The position numbers and the translations under genes were made by a program. This document shows, in pieces, positions 1 through 12,762 of a stretch of 64,000 nucleotides of DNA (positions are counted from its first letter, which is position 1; every line of letters starts with the position of its first letter). The DNA comes from Toxoplasma gondii ME49 (Eukaryota > Apicomplexa > Conoidasida > Eucoccidiorida > Sarcocystidae): NCBI RefSeq assembly GCF_000006565.2, contig NC_031475.1, positions 3,311,189 to 3,375,188 on the forward strand. The letters run 5' to 3'. Below the pieces are notes generated by a model. It did not search any database and had not been told where the DNA came from. It saw only the letters and a list, made by a program, of their open reading frames with translations.

Positions 1-2711
1 GGATCCAGACAGCCTGCGTGGCCTAACAGTCATGCTTCGTAACCGCAACTGACGCCCAAAAAATCATTGGGGGTGTCGCTTGTAGCCAGTGAAGTACTAA
101 GCAATCGAGGGTATCTGCTCACGTGTTTTTTAGTTTTTTGTGCGGCAAACTACCTCAAACGCAAGACAGCTCCCCCAGACAACATAGATGGTTTCTCAGA
201 GGCCGGCGTCAGCTCAGCGTCAACGCGGGAAATTTTGTAAGCATCCCTAAGTGCGTCACACAGGAACCTTTTCTGCGCCACATCATGGTATTTTACTGTG
301 AATTAACGGCTAACGCCTTCAGTTTTTTCTCTTCAAGATGTGAAAGTCTGCTTCATGCTGTAGTTGAGAGATATTTTCTCCTGGGAGGACTTCGAACGGC
401 GTAGGGAGGAAGCCATTCAGTGGGGAAGAACCACAGTAACACTTCACAAAAAAGTAGTCTTTTTGGTTGTTGAGTCGACCATATTTCACTTCGTGTGCTA
501 CCAGTGTTACGAGATGTTGACACGCCACCGACATGCTTCGCACATGATGTTAGCTTCTCAACGCTAACAGCAGAGAGTAACACGCTGCACTGAGGGATCT
601 ATGCGTAAACACGCTTGAGTGCATGACACTCAATGACAACATAGCACCCTTATTGCTCATTCACTTTACCGGGCAAAATACGTTTACAAACGGTTGACAA
701 CTGTTGAAAGCACGCCGTCTTGACAGCAGGAGCTCAATTCTAAGTTTTGTTTGGTTTCGCAAGACTCACCTCACAAGCATTCAGTGGTTAGTGAGGGCAC
801 TCAAGATAAATTTCACCTCGACTTCTCATCGACGCCGGCACCGTTGTTCGGAATTCTTTTACATTCTGATCACACTAGCAGTTCATGAGGGAAGGTAACT
901 TCTGTTTCCGTGAAATCAGTAATACACGACAGAAAAAACCCCAAGTGATGTGACTTGAGGTAATAGTATCAAGGCCACACGGTGTTGAGTGAGATCAGGT
1001 GTCTTTTGTATTTCAACCGAGACGTGCATCAGCAACTGACATAGGATCTTTAAGTGAAGCAAATGGTGCAGTCGAACTAGATTGCTACGTGGAATTCACG
1101 GGAGAGTCCTTTAAGGGGAAGCGGTAATACGCTAGTATTGTGTTGCGTGCACACAGATGCAGGAACGCTGGCAACGTACCCAAGACCAAGCGAAAGGGAA
1201 ACAATCCTCGAACGCGAAACTAAGAGAAGTGGGTCACTAGCGTGATCACAACACAGAGAATCCCCGTTGCAGAGACGCAAAGGCCCTTGTGCAAACTGCT
1301 GCGAGTCGATACGCCTAGGGGGGCGTTGTCGAGGTCCACAGCTCTAAGTTCATGTAGGAGCCGGAAGAAACCCACACCACAACGAGGCATTTTCCATCGA
1401 GTTCGCCGACCTCGGGAGCAGTTGAATACGGTGCTGTCTCATGGTTATGACGAATCTGCGCCTTTTCCAGACGTTTTTGTCAGACGTACGCACTGGGGCG
1501 AGCAGAAGGCTCATCGGCCACCAGTCCGGAACAGACCGTAAATCTGCCACGGAAGCTGCCTCACATTCCCAACCCACTCTGACCATCTCTCATCAGCAGG
1601 ATCTACACACTGTATTTGTCATACCCAAAGAAAACTAAACGCCGTCACTGATAGTGCCGGTTCACGTCCGTTCTTAACCACTGGTACAATTGAGGGCCAA
1701 CCGCCGCTGGGACGTCTTACTGCACTCGGGAGACACATGCCTGGCTAGATTATGCTGGAATTCGCTCTTCTAGTGATACTCGGTAGTTCAAGAAACCATT
1801 GAGTTGCAAACAACAGTGTCATGAATGCAAGGATATTTCGTTTCTGTGAAATGCAGGAGTGCTGTAGCCAGCGTGTAATTTAGCCCTCATTTATCCTCGC
1901 GGGCTCTTGTCTTGCTCGGGACTGCATGCGCCTTCGCCGCGCCACCTGGCTCAGCTACATATTTACTATTTTGTCGACTGTAGAGCATTCTCGCGTTCAG
2001 AACTTCTCGCGCCTCGTTCTGGCCGGCCCAACCTTTCTTTTCGTATTTGCGTAGTGGAATAATGTTTTGAACCGCTAGCGAAACAAACCGGCAAATCCGA
2101 CCGGCTGCCACAAGCTGAAGCCGGCCGCACCACGAGGGTCACCAATTTAAATCTTTAAATGGTTACGTATCCTCTTCAGAGAGACATAATTTTCACCGAC
2201 CTCACTTTTGAACTGTTGGATCTGATGATATCCTGTGACATTTCGCGTTTCTACCGCCGTGGTCCCTCCGTGTGTGGCCTACTGTCCTAGTAAACACAAT
2301 GCGTGTGCGCTTCGAGTGTCGGTGGTCCTTTGACAATTTCCTTACTAGACAGAATGGAAATCAAAAGACGCTCATTTCTGTCATACCTTAGCGCTTTAGC
2401 TTCGCTTTTCACCCCTCGGGTCGCCGGATTTCAGTGGCAATGTATCGCTGTCATCAATTCGTTGTGGCTCGCCTCGTGCGGTTTCACAGGGCATTTTCAT
2501 GAGAAAGCTTGGAGTGTCGATGCGAAATACGTGATGTCTGGGGGCTGGCAGTGGAACCGTGCCTAGCATGTTTTTGTCAAAATCTGGGCGTACGCAGAGT
2601 TTTGCAGCTTCGGGGGATGGTGGCCCTGTGTGTTTTCTACATGTGCCTTCGACCTTTTTAGAAAAATGGAATTATCCCTGTGATTGATCTACCGCGAAAC
2701 CGCTTTTTACC
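1..2711. other. Left-edge region without a recognisable gene
   Basis: Only short overlapping open frames on both strands occur here, none with a recognisable motif or a convincing chain of splice sites. The right part is presumably the 5' flank of the tRNase Z gene. An imperfect AT-rich inverted repeat lies near 2142-2162 (ATTTAAA, then TC, then TTTAAAT). I see no RNA gene or transposon. Confidence 0.5.
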
Positions 2712-5700
2712 ATGTGTCGCTGCGGTGCCTCTCCGGCGCCATCTCTCGGGGGAAAGCAGCGGCCGTTTCCCTCAGACAAACTGCGGCGTGGTGGACATCC
2801 ATCAGTCTATAGGACGTTTATTTCTTTACGCCGCAGACTCACATTGTGCGCTTTGTTCCTTGAGTGGTGGCTTTGGGCTCTACTTTGTTTTTATTTATCG
2901 GGATTCGATGGAAGGGGGTGCCTGTGTGCGGCCCTTTTCTTCCGAAGAGGTCCCGGCTTTTCCTACCGCAGCTTTCTTTTTCCCTCCGTGCCTCACCATG
3001 AGTCACAGCCGCCGGTTCCGGCGGCATTGCTGTCACAATTGTCCGTCAGTCTGTGGCCCGTTTGCCAAACGGAGCCTGAAGAGCTAGGACTGAAGGAAGA
3101 TCTGGAGGCGTTTGCAGAGAACAGAAACCTCATTAATTCTCTCCGCTCGGTTCGCAAGGCGAAGACATACTCGTTTCACGGTCTTTTCTACCGTCGCAAG
3201 CTCAAGGACCTCCTGTCATCCGGCCGTATTCTAGGATTTCTAGTGGCATCGCCTTGGATGCTTACAGCACGTCATTTATGCTACAACAGCTCCTCGACTT
3301 TCGCCATCCCGAAAACCGGAGTAGTTCTCTCCCGACATTTCCCCCGTCTGTCGGCCTTCTCCAGACCACGGAACATCTGCGTTAACAAGCAGAACCTTTT
3401 CCAGCTCTCCTCACCTTTCTGTGTCGCTTATTGCACACCTTCCGGTTGCCGCACCGGGGGCAATGAGGGTAATCACGACACGGAAAGAGGCGCCGAGAGG
3501 GGTGTCACCTCGTTGAATTCGAACCGTGCTCACCAAGGCGAAACGCCAGCGGAACTGCATGTGTCTGAGTTGGCCGTCACAGGATCGCTGCTGTCACTGG
3601 AGTGTCGGCGTGGGGAGTTCGGGAGACGAAAAGTCAGAACGCTGTGTCTCGCTAGCTCTCGCGCTGCTTTGCCTATCCACGATTCCGTACAAAGCAAGGA
3701 GGAAAAAGAGAAAGCGGCATGTGACAAGCACGTGGCTGAGGAGCGACAAAGGTCCCAAGCAAAACGTTCCTGTGTCACCATTGCAAGCAAAGCGTCGACG
3801 AGACGAAAGAGGCGCTCTTCGTCTGGGCCGCAGCCGGTTGCCCCCCTCAGACCAGCAGTTACGGTAGAGACAGTCGAAGCAGCTTTTGCGGATGTTGTGG
3901 AAGCAGTTCAACACTGCACTGGTTTGCTCCGCTCTTTCGACGCGCCTGTCCAGCGCGAAAGATTCTTGAAAGACGAACATTCTCAAGCCGACGGTCACCA
4001 GTCCGTTGGGAACGAAGTGAGCAAGGAAGAAGTGAACTCATTTTCCTGTCGCTCTGAAAAACCAGCTGCTGAAACAGCAAATGGCAACACAGTGACACAG
4101 AACGAGAGGGCTCAAAGCCGCAACAAATGGATCCCTGGTCTTACGCTTGGCCTGCCTCCAGTAGTGAAAGAGGCGGTGTCTAAATTCAAGCATGCTGCGC
4201 GGGACCTTCTTGGCCTTCGTACAAGCAAACAAAAGGAGATACAGGGAACACAGGATTCTGCGACAGCATTCGAACGCGCAGGTGTGGGGAAATCGATAAC
4301 AGGCGAGAAAAATAACTCAGAAACATCAACAACAGGCAAAAGCTGCGTATGGTTCGACGTCACCAAGCATCGACTGATGGTGGATCGGCAGGAGCTCATG
4401 AAGGAGCTTGGCGAGACGTCGAAAGGCAGCTGGACTTTGCGGTTTCTAGGCACCGGCGCCATGCAAGCATCTGTAAGTTTAAATGTTTGCTCTGAAAAAA
4501 CTGGAACTGGCGAGGAGCCCGAGGCAGGGAACTATCTATCATGTGGCACAGACAGCGGAGGTGTCATGGCCAGATCACGGCAGCCAGAAGAAATCGGCGA
4601 TTCAGAGCAACGGGACAAGAAAGACTCTTCAGGCTTTTGGTTTTTTCGTGTGCTGATTCAGGTGACCCGTAATACCTCAGCTATTCTGTTCAGTCGAGGT
4701 GACGGGGTCTCTTGGCTGTTTGACTGTGGTGGCGGTGCTTCGGCTACAGCTTTCCCTCCCCAGCCATCCTCTGTTGTTCGACCGCGGTTCTCTCCTTTTC
4801 TGGAGAAGCTGACCAGTACTTCGTGGATGCGTCCTCATCTCTTGTCTCCTTCTCATGGTGGCACTTTGTTACACTCCAGTCAACCGGCACAATTGGTAAA
4901 CTCGAAGAAGCGCCGACTACGGGAACTTGCGCTTCAGCGAAAACAAGCAGATTTGGAAAAGTTGTTGGTGCAGCCCTCATATGCAGCGGCTGTAGCTATT
5001 GCAGGTGCTGCGGTTGCTGACAGAGCTGCTCCAGGGGAAGGGGGTGATACCGAGCAACAGGTGGATGAGAGACAGGGAACACGACCTGCGGCGCCGCTCC
5101 AAACCGCAAGGAAGGTAACTGCTCAGAAGCAAAACGCCTATGAATCCTTCGCGAAGACTCCTTCTTTAGAGTAGGTCAGCGAAAATTTTATTACAGAATG
5201 GAATTTGACAGCGACAAAGCCTGCAAGCGGCATGGTAGGTCTTGCTGCTGTTGTCGAGATGACAGTAATTTAGGCACCTGTGGTGGCCACCCGTAGTAGC
5301 TGCATCTGATCTGAATGTCCCCATGTTTGCGCAGAAGCGAGTGAGCCGCATTGGGAAGATCTTTGTCACGCATTTGCACGGCGACCATTCGCTGGGAATA
5401 CCGTCGCTTCTTTCACAAGTGGCTGCCGGGGCCTTGTTGCAGCGTGAGGCTACCGAGGCAACGGCATCAAAGTTTCAGGGAAGCTCAAAACCCTCTAGTG
5501 ATTGCGGCGACACAGGCGAGCCAAGGCCAAGCTGCATCGATGCGTCAAACTCCCCTGTCGAGGGAAGAAGGGCTCCCAGGACAGACCACAAGCAGGAGGG
5601 GAGAACAACACGAGACAGCTCTCGGGCGAGAAAGTGCCAGGAAGCCACCGCACCAAACGACGATGCGAGCGATGGAATGCCTGTCGTCGACATTATTGGC

Positions 5701-8700
5701 CCCGAGGGCCTCCGCAACCTGCTGCGGGCAATCTTTGTAGTAAGAATTCTACAGGCTAACATGAGGAAGGGGACTACCTATGTGAATATCATGATATTTG
5801 TACAGCTTGTATATAAATGTTTCTCGTGTCTGGAAGCTTCAGTTTCCACAGGAAAGAATGGGTCCCACAGCCAGTGCTCGTCCGTTGGATGTGTCAAACA
5901 GGAGTACCCTTTAGTACCCCTCCACGAGGCAGAGACGGCAATGCCGGTCTTCCTTGGACGATGACTCCAGCTTCACTGTCACCAGCTCTTTGTTCTCCGG
6001 ATATACTCTAATCTGCGAAGAGAACGGGCAAGTGCAGTGGACAGCGTCTCCAATGTTGGTCTCATGTAACACTCTTCTTCCTGCAGGGGACTCACGTTCG
6101 ACGATGCGCGCGTTACCGTGTTCACGAGCTCAAGGGTGTGCCGTGTCTTCACCACGGTCGTCGGTGCTCCCATCCGACACTTCCAGAGCTTCCCAAGTAA
6201 AGTCGTTTTCTTTAGCGGACACATGTGTACAATCCCTGTATCCCAGGTGCTGTCTGCCGCAAGCGTCTGTGAGGCATGAGTTAATCTTTGTGATGTCCAA
6301 CGTCACGACCAACTGACACCTCGAAAACGCTCTTTATGGCGTGAACACTTTGCTTCGGCTGTTACTGTGACATCTCAACCCTTCCTCTAGCAGAACCTCC
6401 AAGCTTAATCGCTCTCAATTTGCTTCTTTCTGCCATGTGCCATCACACCGCTGCAGAGCTCCCTTCGAAGCGGAGGGGGGAATTGATCTGTGGCCGTCGG
6501 CCAATGGATCATACGAGGTCTTCAGTGATAGGGAAACCAAGGTCTTGGCCGTTCCTATCCGGGTAAGCGTTGACAAGAATTACAGGAACTACTTAAATAT
6601 CCAACCTTCCCTATACTTCCCTCGTCCTTCAATAACGCGTCTCTCCAGCGGTGTGCGTGTGTGGCTGTTGGGTTCAGCACAACGTTCCTACTGTTGGTTA
6701 CGTCGTAGAAGAGCTGGGGAGGACGCGACGACGCCTGCGTGCTGCTGCTCTTGAGCCAGTCGTACAGCGAAACCTTCACGCGCTTGCTGAATGGCCTGCC
6801 TTGAGGGGTCAGCCTAAGGCAGTTTTTAAAGTAGGAACGAACACCCTCCGGTGCGAAATATGATGAAAGTTGTAGCATACTGACATTGTTTCGATGTGTT
6901 TTGCCCACCTTCTGTCTGCTGTTGGATTCCTACTCATTTATCGCCTCTCACAGTAAAGCGAGCAAGCGAGGTACATCGTTCAGCGCAACGATCCACGGTA
7001 GGAGCAAAACCGGTGTCGTTCCCCGCAGTCGGCGTGGCGTAGAACACGGGAGATAGACAGCAGGTGGTGGTGGTTCTTTTCAAACACAAAACACCACGGA
7101 AGTGGACGTGACAAACATATGTTGCCTCGAGAGCAAGTCCAGTTTTGCAAGATACTTCGTCCCACATATGTATTTTTAGTTCTTGACAGCTCCACAGTAA
7201 GAGTGTGGCGGTCGCTCGCGCGTCCGACGTGCAACCGTGCTTTCGTTTAGAGTTTAGTCACAAAGCAAAAACAGTTGGTGTGGTACGTAGCCAATGCTAA
7301 GGTTCACCGTCGCAAACGTTTATGAACATCCATTCAAAACGCATGCCGTTGTGCGTTTTGCAGCTGCTAGCAGCCCTTCAGCCCGGAGATTCCTTCACTT
7401 TTCCGGATGGCACTCGAATAGACTACAGTGACGCCTTTGAAGAGGAAGCACATCATCTCCGCAAACTCTGCATTTGCGTGGACACATGCGACGCATCTCT
7501 CATCGAGCAGTTTGCAAAAGGCTGTGATATGATGGCAAGTTTCAACCTAGGTGTTTTCAGGCTGTTTGAGCATTCATCGTGCGCAGCTCAATTTGCCTCA
7601 TTTTAAACTGTTGCTGTGCGCCTGGCTTCGTAGAACTAGTGCTGCATTCATTGTACATCAGCTTCACCACGTTGAGTTGAGTTGTCACGAAGCCGGGCGC
7701 GAGTCTACAGACGGTTGATGGGGCGACAAGGTTTTCATATGTAGTACCTCGTACCGCGACTCAACTCGTGTTTGCCTCACATATTACTCGCACATACAAA
7801 CAAACAAGCAGCAGGCGTGAGTGCCAGTTTTCGTAACTGGAAATACTGCGATACTGTCGGCGGCTTCGCGGTTCGTGTCTGACAGCGTCTCGGCGCTATG
7901 CTCAGATGTGCCTGCACTGCGTTGCGATCACGTCTGTAGCCGCCGTGAAGCTGTGAAAGGAGTAAAACTGGAAGATGCGAACAAACGGAAGTGGCTGACC
8001 GTAATCGAGGCGGCAGTCTCATGAGTGGGTGGGCTGTTGCGCTGGCCTGTGTCTTCAGATTCACGAAAGCACTCTGAGCGAATCTGGCGGGGTCCCAGAC
8101 AACGGACTCGGTGTAGACGGGAAAGACGATTTCATTAATGATTATCTGCCCTACGACGGCGACAAGGCATGGCCAGGACGCTTCATAGAGCAGGGCAAGA
8201 CAAAGCCGAACCACACCAATCTTGGAAAGGATGCTGCAGGGGAGTGCGCCGGCCCAGCCTGTGGGAGTGTGCCAGGAGTTAGAACACGATCGAAACGAAA
8301 ATGGACTGCATTGGACGAAGAGGCTTTTGCAAGAGGGCATTCGACTGCCGCCATGGCCGGCGAGTAAGGCAAGCTACGTAGACTTATGTTTCAGATTGTT
8401 CCTTAGCTGGGCCTCGTAAAAGGACTCAAGGGCCTCAGAGAGTTTGTAAATTTAAATAATTTCAGAAAGGGAATACTAATTTGGGAGGTACAGGATTGAT
8501 GGTCACCCACATTCGGTCTAGCCGTCTCAAGCATTGTCGAGAAGGCGACCCACTCTACCGTCTCTGCATCCACATGTGCTGCGATTTGCGCTGTGTGCGG
8601 ACAGCTTTGCTGGTCGGGCCGGTGCCCAGCGGCTCGTCCTGACTCACTTTTCCCAGCGCTTCAAAGGAGATGCCAGTCTTACGTCTGTAGCTTTGATGAA

Positions 8701-9295
8701 AAGCGTCGAACAGGAAGCTTTGTAAGTCTCATTAGCAACTGAGATATCTTGAAAGACGACAGATTGTTCAAATGATCTACAGGGTGACCTCCCATAGAAG
8801 GACTTGCTTTGCTGAACTTCAAGGCATGCCCAAAGCCTGAAGATAGTAATTGGCACTGTGCTGTGCTAATACCAATGGAATTGGAGTAGTTGATGTGCAG
8901 CGTGATAGTGTTCTCCCGATTCTGAGAACAGTCGACGAATCTGAATTCGTGTTTACGTCAATCTTTTTTAGTGCTACGAGTCTATCTTTATGTTCAGGAA
9001 TGCAATGTTAAATGCTGAGAGGTCGGTTTGCCAGGCAACATTTGATAACGTTCAAAAAGAGGGTGGGCAGGACTGTGTACCACGGAATGCAACGACGAGC
9101 CAGAACTGTGCCAGCGACCACGGCTCTCCTCCTCGAGTGCTAGCAGCTTTTGATGGAATGACTTTGCATATACGGAAACGCCGCGCGAATCCTGCACAGG
9201 CGACTTTACCCCGACGAGCTGCTGAGAGAGCACATGCAGTAGATGTGACTGACGGAGAGGAAGCTTTAAAGGCGCAGGGAGCTCGGAAAGGATGA
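2712..9295 (+). CDS. tRNase Z (RNase Z / ELAC family), nine exons, long N-terminal extension
   Basis: The product is a metallo-beta-lactamase-fold endonuclease that removes the 3' trailer of precursor tRNAs. Exons that keep phase: 2712-5114, 5335-5739, 6087-6196, 6457-6562, 6678-6830, 7364-7534, 8059-8363, 8605-8721, 8998-9295, giving 1,355 residues. The catalytic domain starts near residue 575 with LRFLGTGAMQAS, followed by LFDCGGG. The zinc motif THLHGDH is at about 813-819. Further family blocks are IIGPEGL, RYRVHEL, VPIRHNVPTVGYVVEE (formed only after splicing exons 4 and 5), DMMIHEST, GHSTAAMAG and LTHFSQRF. The form HLHGDH and the GPEGL block resemble the short ELAC1/bacterial type, yet about 570 extra residues precede it, including a hydrophobic stretch near residues 45-65. 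That could be an organelle leader or a mis-chosen start. Intron 6 appears to use a GC donor. The gene is convergent with the rhoptry kinase. Confidence 0.88.
7535..8058 (+). other. Probable GC-AG intron in the tRNase Z gene
   Basis: The exon before ends in codons for CDMM and is followed by GCAAGT, the usual consensus of the minor GC donor. No GT donor nearby in the right phase gives a join. Splicing to the acceptor at 8057-8058 restores DMMIHEST, which matches the conserved tRNase Z block of the ADLLIHES type. Confidence 0.65.
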
Positions 9296-10935
9296 CGCTA
9301 TAAGCATAACGTCCACGTCACGTTTTGATTACCTTTGTGTTGGGATGTATTTCGTGGCTCGTATCAGTGAGATGGCAGGTTGCCAGAAGGCGACTCCGTC
9401 AGTCTTCCCACTCCAGTGTTAGGCGTAAATGTAACCACTCAGCGATGACGCCCGATCGAACGAGTTTCAGAGACACAACGGCCAAAGGCAGTGTGACGGT
9501 GCAGCACCCGCGGTCACTACGCAGTGCTATTTGTATTATCCAGGGCTGGGACTAACGTGGATCTTAGCATGGGTGAGCTGCGACAGGGAAGGCTTCCGTA
9601 GAGACTTGAATCCTCCAGGATTAACGTTGTATCAACAGATTTTGACGGCGCCAGTAGGTAGTAGTGATTCGCGGCATTTTCGGTTCTGGCGTCGGTAAAT
9701 CACACGGTTGATGGGTTGAGCCCGCATGTGACACATCAGGGTTTTTCAACTCTGCCACTGGTGTCTTAGGAATAAGAATCCGAATTTGTTGGAGGCGTGC
9801 TAGGGATCACTATCCAACACGGAATTAGTGGTGAAGCCTATCGTACTGCAGTTTCAGTGGATCGACACATTTAGATAAGCCGACGTGGTGATGAGCACAA
9901 CTTCTCGCGACGATGACTGTTGAGGATGCACCGTCTACTTGATTAACAAAGTTATGATCTTCGGTTTTCAAAAAAAAATCTACAAAATAAAGAAAAAATG
10001 GGTCTTTATAGCACGATACCGTGCACGCCGCGATTTAGCTGCCACTTCCTATACCTAGTAGTAACCAATTGGTTCTTCGTTGCCATGAGTTCATATTACC
10101 AAGCAGTCAACGACTGGAAACACCCACGCATACTACAGGGCTGCACGACCGTTTGAACCTCAGGTCTCTTCTCATTGCAAATAGAGAACGAATGTGATAC
10201 GCTGAGGTCTCCGCTTTTGTCTTCGCCACAAATGTACGAAGCCGCCAAAACTGTAAGTCCGCGAAGCTGGTTGCTGGATTGCGATTGTACTTTTAGCAAT
10301 GCATGAAGGCATTCGCTAGGATAAATGAAAGGACTAGAAGAATGTGTTCATAAGCTCCATAGGATACAAAATGGCAAACCAACAACTTCTGTCGCAGTTT
10401 CAATCGCCGTTTCAAGAGCAGAAGCGTGAAATAGTGACAGGGATCGAGTGGTACATGTGGCGTAGTCTACAGGGGCATGTCCACGTGAATGCATGAGCGG
10501 ATCAGAAATCTGAAGGCGGCCGCTTCCATGATGCCTTGCAACCTTCGCGGTTCTAGGGAGCAGTTTCAAAGCAAAAAAAAAAGATTTGTCTTCGCATGTG
10601 ACTTTAAACATCCGCAGCATATGGGCACAAGGATCCACGGAAAGAGTTACAATGTTGTCACCTCGAGTGTTCGCTGGAGATCACGGATATATGGAGCATC
10701 CGTCCATGGAAGCAATAGAACGAATGGCGACCCCCAATCCAGATGCCTCTTCTTTCTGCGATGCCTGACTTCGCTCTTTTCGCTGTCGGACTTCGCTCTA
10801 CCGTTTGCGGCAGTTTGTCGTTGATGGACAGGCATTTAGACTGCTTTGGCGAGGGTTCCACTCCTACCACAAGTGACGGCAGTACCTCACTATGTCACAC
10901 CGACCGTCCTTTCTTGTTGCATTGACCGCATCAGA
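9296..10935. other. Intergenic region between convergent genes
   Basis: This separates the 3' ends of the tRNase Z and rhoptry kinase genes. I find no coding signal; there is an A-rich patch near 9968-9998 that may belong to 3' flanking sequence. It should hold the 3' UTRs and polyadenylation sites of both neighbours. Confidence 0.5.
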
Positions 10936-12762
10936 TTACTCCTTCTGTAATAAAGCCGCCTCCTCGGTACTGACTGGTTCACTTTCGGAAGCCGTATCCG
11001 ATGCCGGGGATGGTCCTTTCCAGTTGAGTAACGAGAACTGCTCCAGCGCCTGTTGTGGAGATAGTCGAACACCAGGTGTTTTGCGTAGAAATCCCACTAT
11101 CATCTCGCGGAACTGTTCTGGAATGTCGTGGCAACTGGCGAAGTCAAGAGACGACGCAGAAGACCTGATTACAATTCCAGCCACCTGCAGTGCGGTGGCG
11201 TCCAGAGTCATTCCGAAGGGGAAGTTACCACACCACAAACGATACAAGGATATTCCTAGCATCCACGAGTCTATCTGAGGCGTGTATGGAATAGCATTCC
11301 GCAAGCGAGTGATCATACAGGTCGCTATTTCTGGAGACATGTAAATCACTGTTACCACAGGTGGATAGCGTCTCTCATTCGTACGAAGAATTTGAGTGAA
11401 GTCAGAAAGTAGAAGCAATCCCGATTTATCAACAAGAAAATTTTGCAGTTTCACATCGCCATGAACAAGTTCAAACGCGTGGAATCTTGCAAGTAGTTTG
11501 ACCATTTGAATCGTACAGCTCATACGAATGTTGTAAGCGTTTGTTCTGTCCATGTCTGCAAGTAAAACAACAGCTTCTTCTAAGTCTCCTTGCGCCTTCG
11601 GAAATAGGGCGCAAACACTGTATATACGCAAATGGTTCCGCACATCCTGGAATTCGGGCTTTCCTAAAACTCTGAGCTTTAGAAGTGGCACCATAAACCG
11701 GAGTTCCGAGTACATGCGCGCAGGCGTCCATTCGGGGGGGAAGTACTTCATGACTCCAAATTCATCCTCGATCAGGTCAGATATTTTATCCCCTACCTCA
11801 TTGTTCATCACCCGTTGAACAAATATCTTCAGCGCGAATGGTTGCCCTGTGGTGGGATGTTCAACATGGTACACAAGACCAAAGCCGCCACCACCAAGGA
11901 AGCCACGTTTTTTTAACAAGATGTATCGGCCACCCGGACTACTGATAAACCACGTATTTTCGGCGGAGTTTATCAGGTATGTCCCGACCGCTTGTTGGGC
12001 TTCAGTGGGGTTTTTCTCCGTGAGTGCTTTCTCGCGAAGGCCAGCTTCCATGCGCTCCGCCACCAGTGCGACAGAAGCCTGCCCCGGCTCGTTGCCTATC
12101 AAAGGCGGAACTACCGGTGGGAGGCCCTGGTCCCAAAACCGTAGCCTCCGCAGCTGGGGCATCAAGTGCCCAACGAACAAATCCCCGATTTTTCGTCGTA
12201 CTCGCCTACCCCACCCGCCCACGGCGCCTCTGGCCGATCTCCAGAGTCGTCTCACATTCTGTTTTATTCTTGAGCGCAGTCCGGCCCGTGCCCGTTGTCT
12301 ATGAAGCTGTGATCTTCTTCTGAAGGTATACTCATCAAAAGCACGCTGATCGAAAAAGGAAACTGGTTCTTCATGATACGAATGAACACTGCGCCCCCTA
12401 CGTTCCTGAACACCTAAAACGGGTGACAACCTCCCATCACGGTAATAGGGTCTTTCGATCAGAGAATGACTGGCAGGTCTTCGTCGGTTCTCGCTACCTA
12501 GTGTTGTCCTGCCGTTCACCAACGTATAGGAATTGTTCCAGGAAGCGTCTCCATGGTCTTCCCAGAAGTCGTCCTCGCGGTCGTTGAAGTTCAACCTTGA
12601 TATGCGTTTTGTAAGGCGGGTCGCCAGAGGCTGGGCACGTTCCGCCGACGCCACCAACTCTCCAAACACATCATTGCTCGTTGGTGACCGTAAAAGAAGG
12701 GCAGAGCTCTCGCGAATGACGCCAGAGATCGTTATTATCACAAAGCACAACACCAACTCCAT
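10936..12762 (-). CDS. Rhoptry kinase (ROPK family) with arginine-rich helix region, secreted effector
   Basis: This single-exon frame encodes 608 residues, the usual size of secreted ROP kinases. Residues 1-21 form a signal peptide. SFFD at 135-138 fits the rhoptry propeptide cleavage pattern S-hydrophobic-X-E/D. Residues about 148-200 are very arginine-rich and amphipathic, like the RAH segment that binds ROP2-family proteins to the parasitophorous vacuole membrane. The kinase domain follows: glycine loop GFLGGGGFG near 287-295, ALKIF with the ATP lysine near 312, catalytic loop HGDVKLQN at 434-441, metal motif DFT at 454-456, SPE at 476-478 and a conserved D near 498. The lysine and both aspartates are present, so activity is plausible, but HRD is HGD and DFG is DFT. 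An acidic serine-rich tail ends the protein. I cannot assign a ROP number. Confidence 0.9.
   Translation of the reverse strand: MELVLCFVIITISGVIRESSALLLRSPTSNDVFGELVASAERAQPLATRLTKRISRLNFNDREDDFWEDHGDASWNNSYTLVNGRTTLGSENRRRPASHSLIERPYYRDGRLSPVLGVQERRGRSVHSYHEEPVSFFDQRAFDEYTFRRRSQLHRQRARAGLRSRIKQNVRRLWRSARGAVGGWGRRVRRKIGDLFVGHLMPQLRRLRFWDQGLPPVVPPLIGNEPGQASVALVAERMEAGLREKALTEKNPTEAQQAVGTYLINSAENTWFISSPGGRYILLKKRGFLGGGGFGLVYHVEHPTTGQPFALKIFVQRVMNNEVGDKISDLIEDEFGVMKYFPPEWTPARMYSELRFMVPLLKLRVLGKPEFQDVRNHLRIYSVCALFPKAQGDLEEAVVLLADMDRTNAYNIRMSCTIQMVKLLARFHAFELVHGDVKLQNFLVDKSGLLLLSDFTQILRTNERRYPPVVTVIYMSPEIATCMITRLRNAIPYTPQIDSWMLGISLYRLWCGNFPFGMTLDATALQVAGIVIRSSASSLDFASCHDIPEQFREMIVGFLRKTPGVRLSPQQALEQFSLLNWKGPSPASDTASESEPVSTEEAALLQKE

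Noticed and set aside
2680..3087. Plus-strand frame of 135 codons overlapping the start of tRNase Z
   Set aside because: It is an overlapping frame of the same exon with no continuation.
3530..4462. Minus-strand open frames of 86, 134, 79 and 116 codons
   Set aside because: They are antisense to the long first exon of tRNase Z, show no motif and have no splice support.
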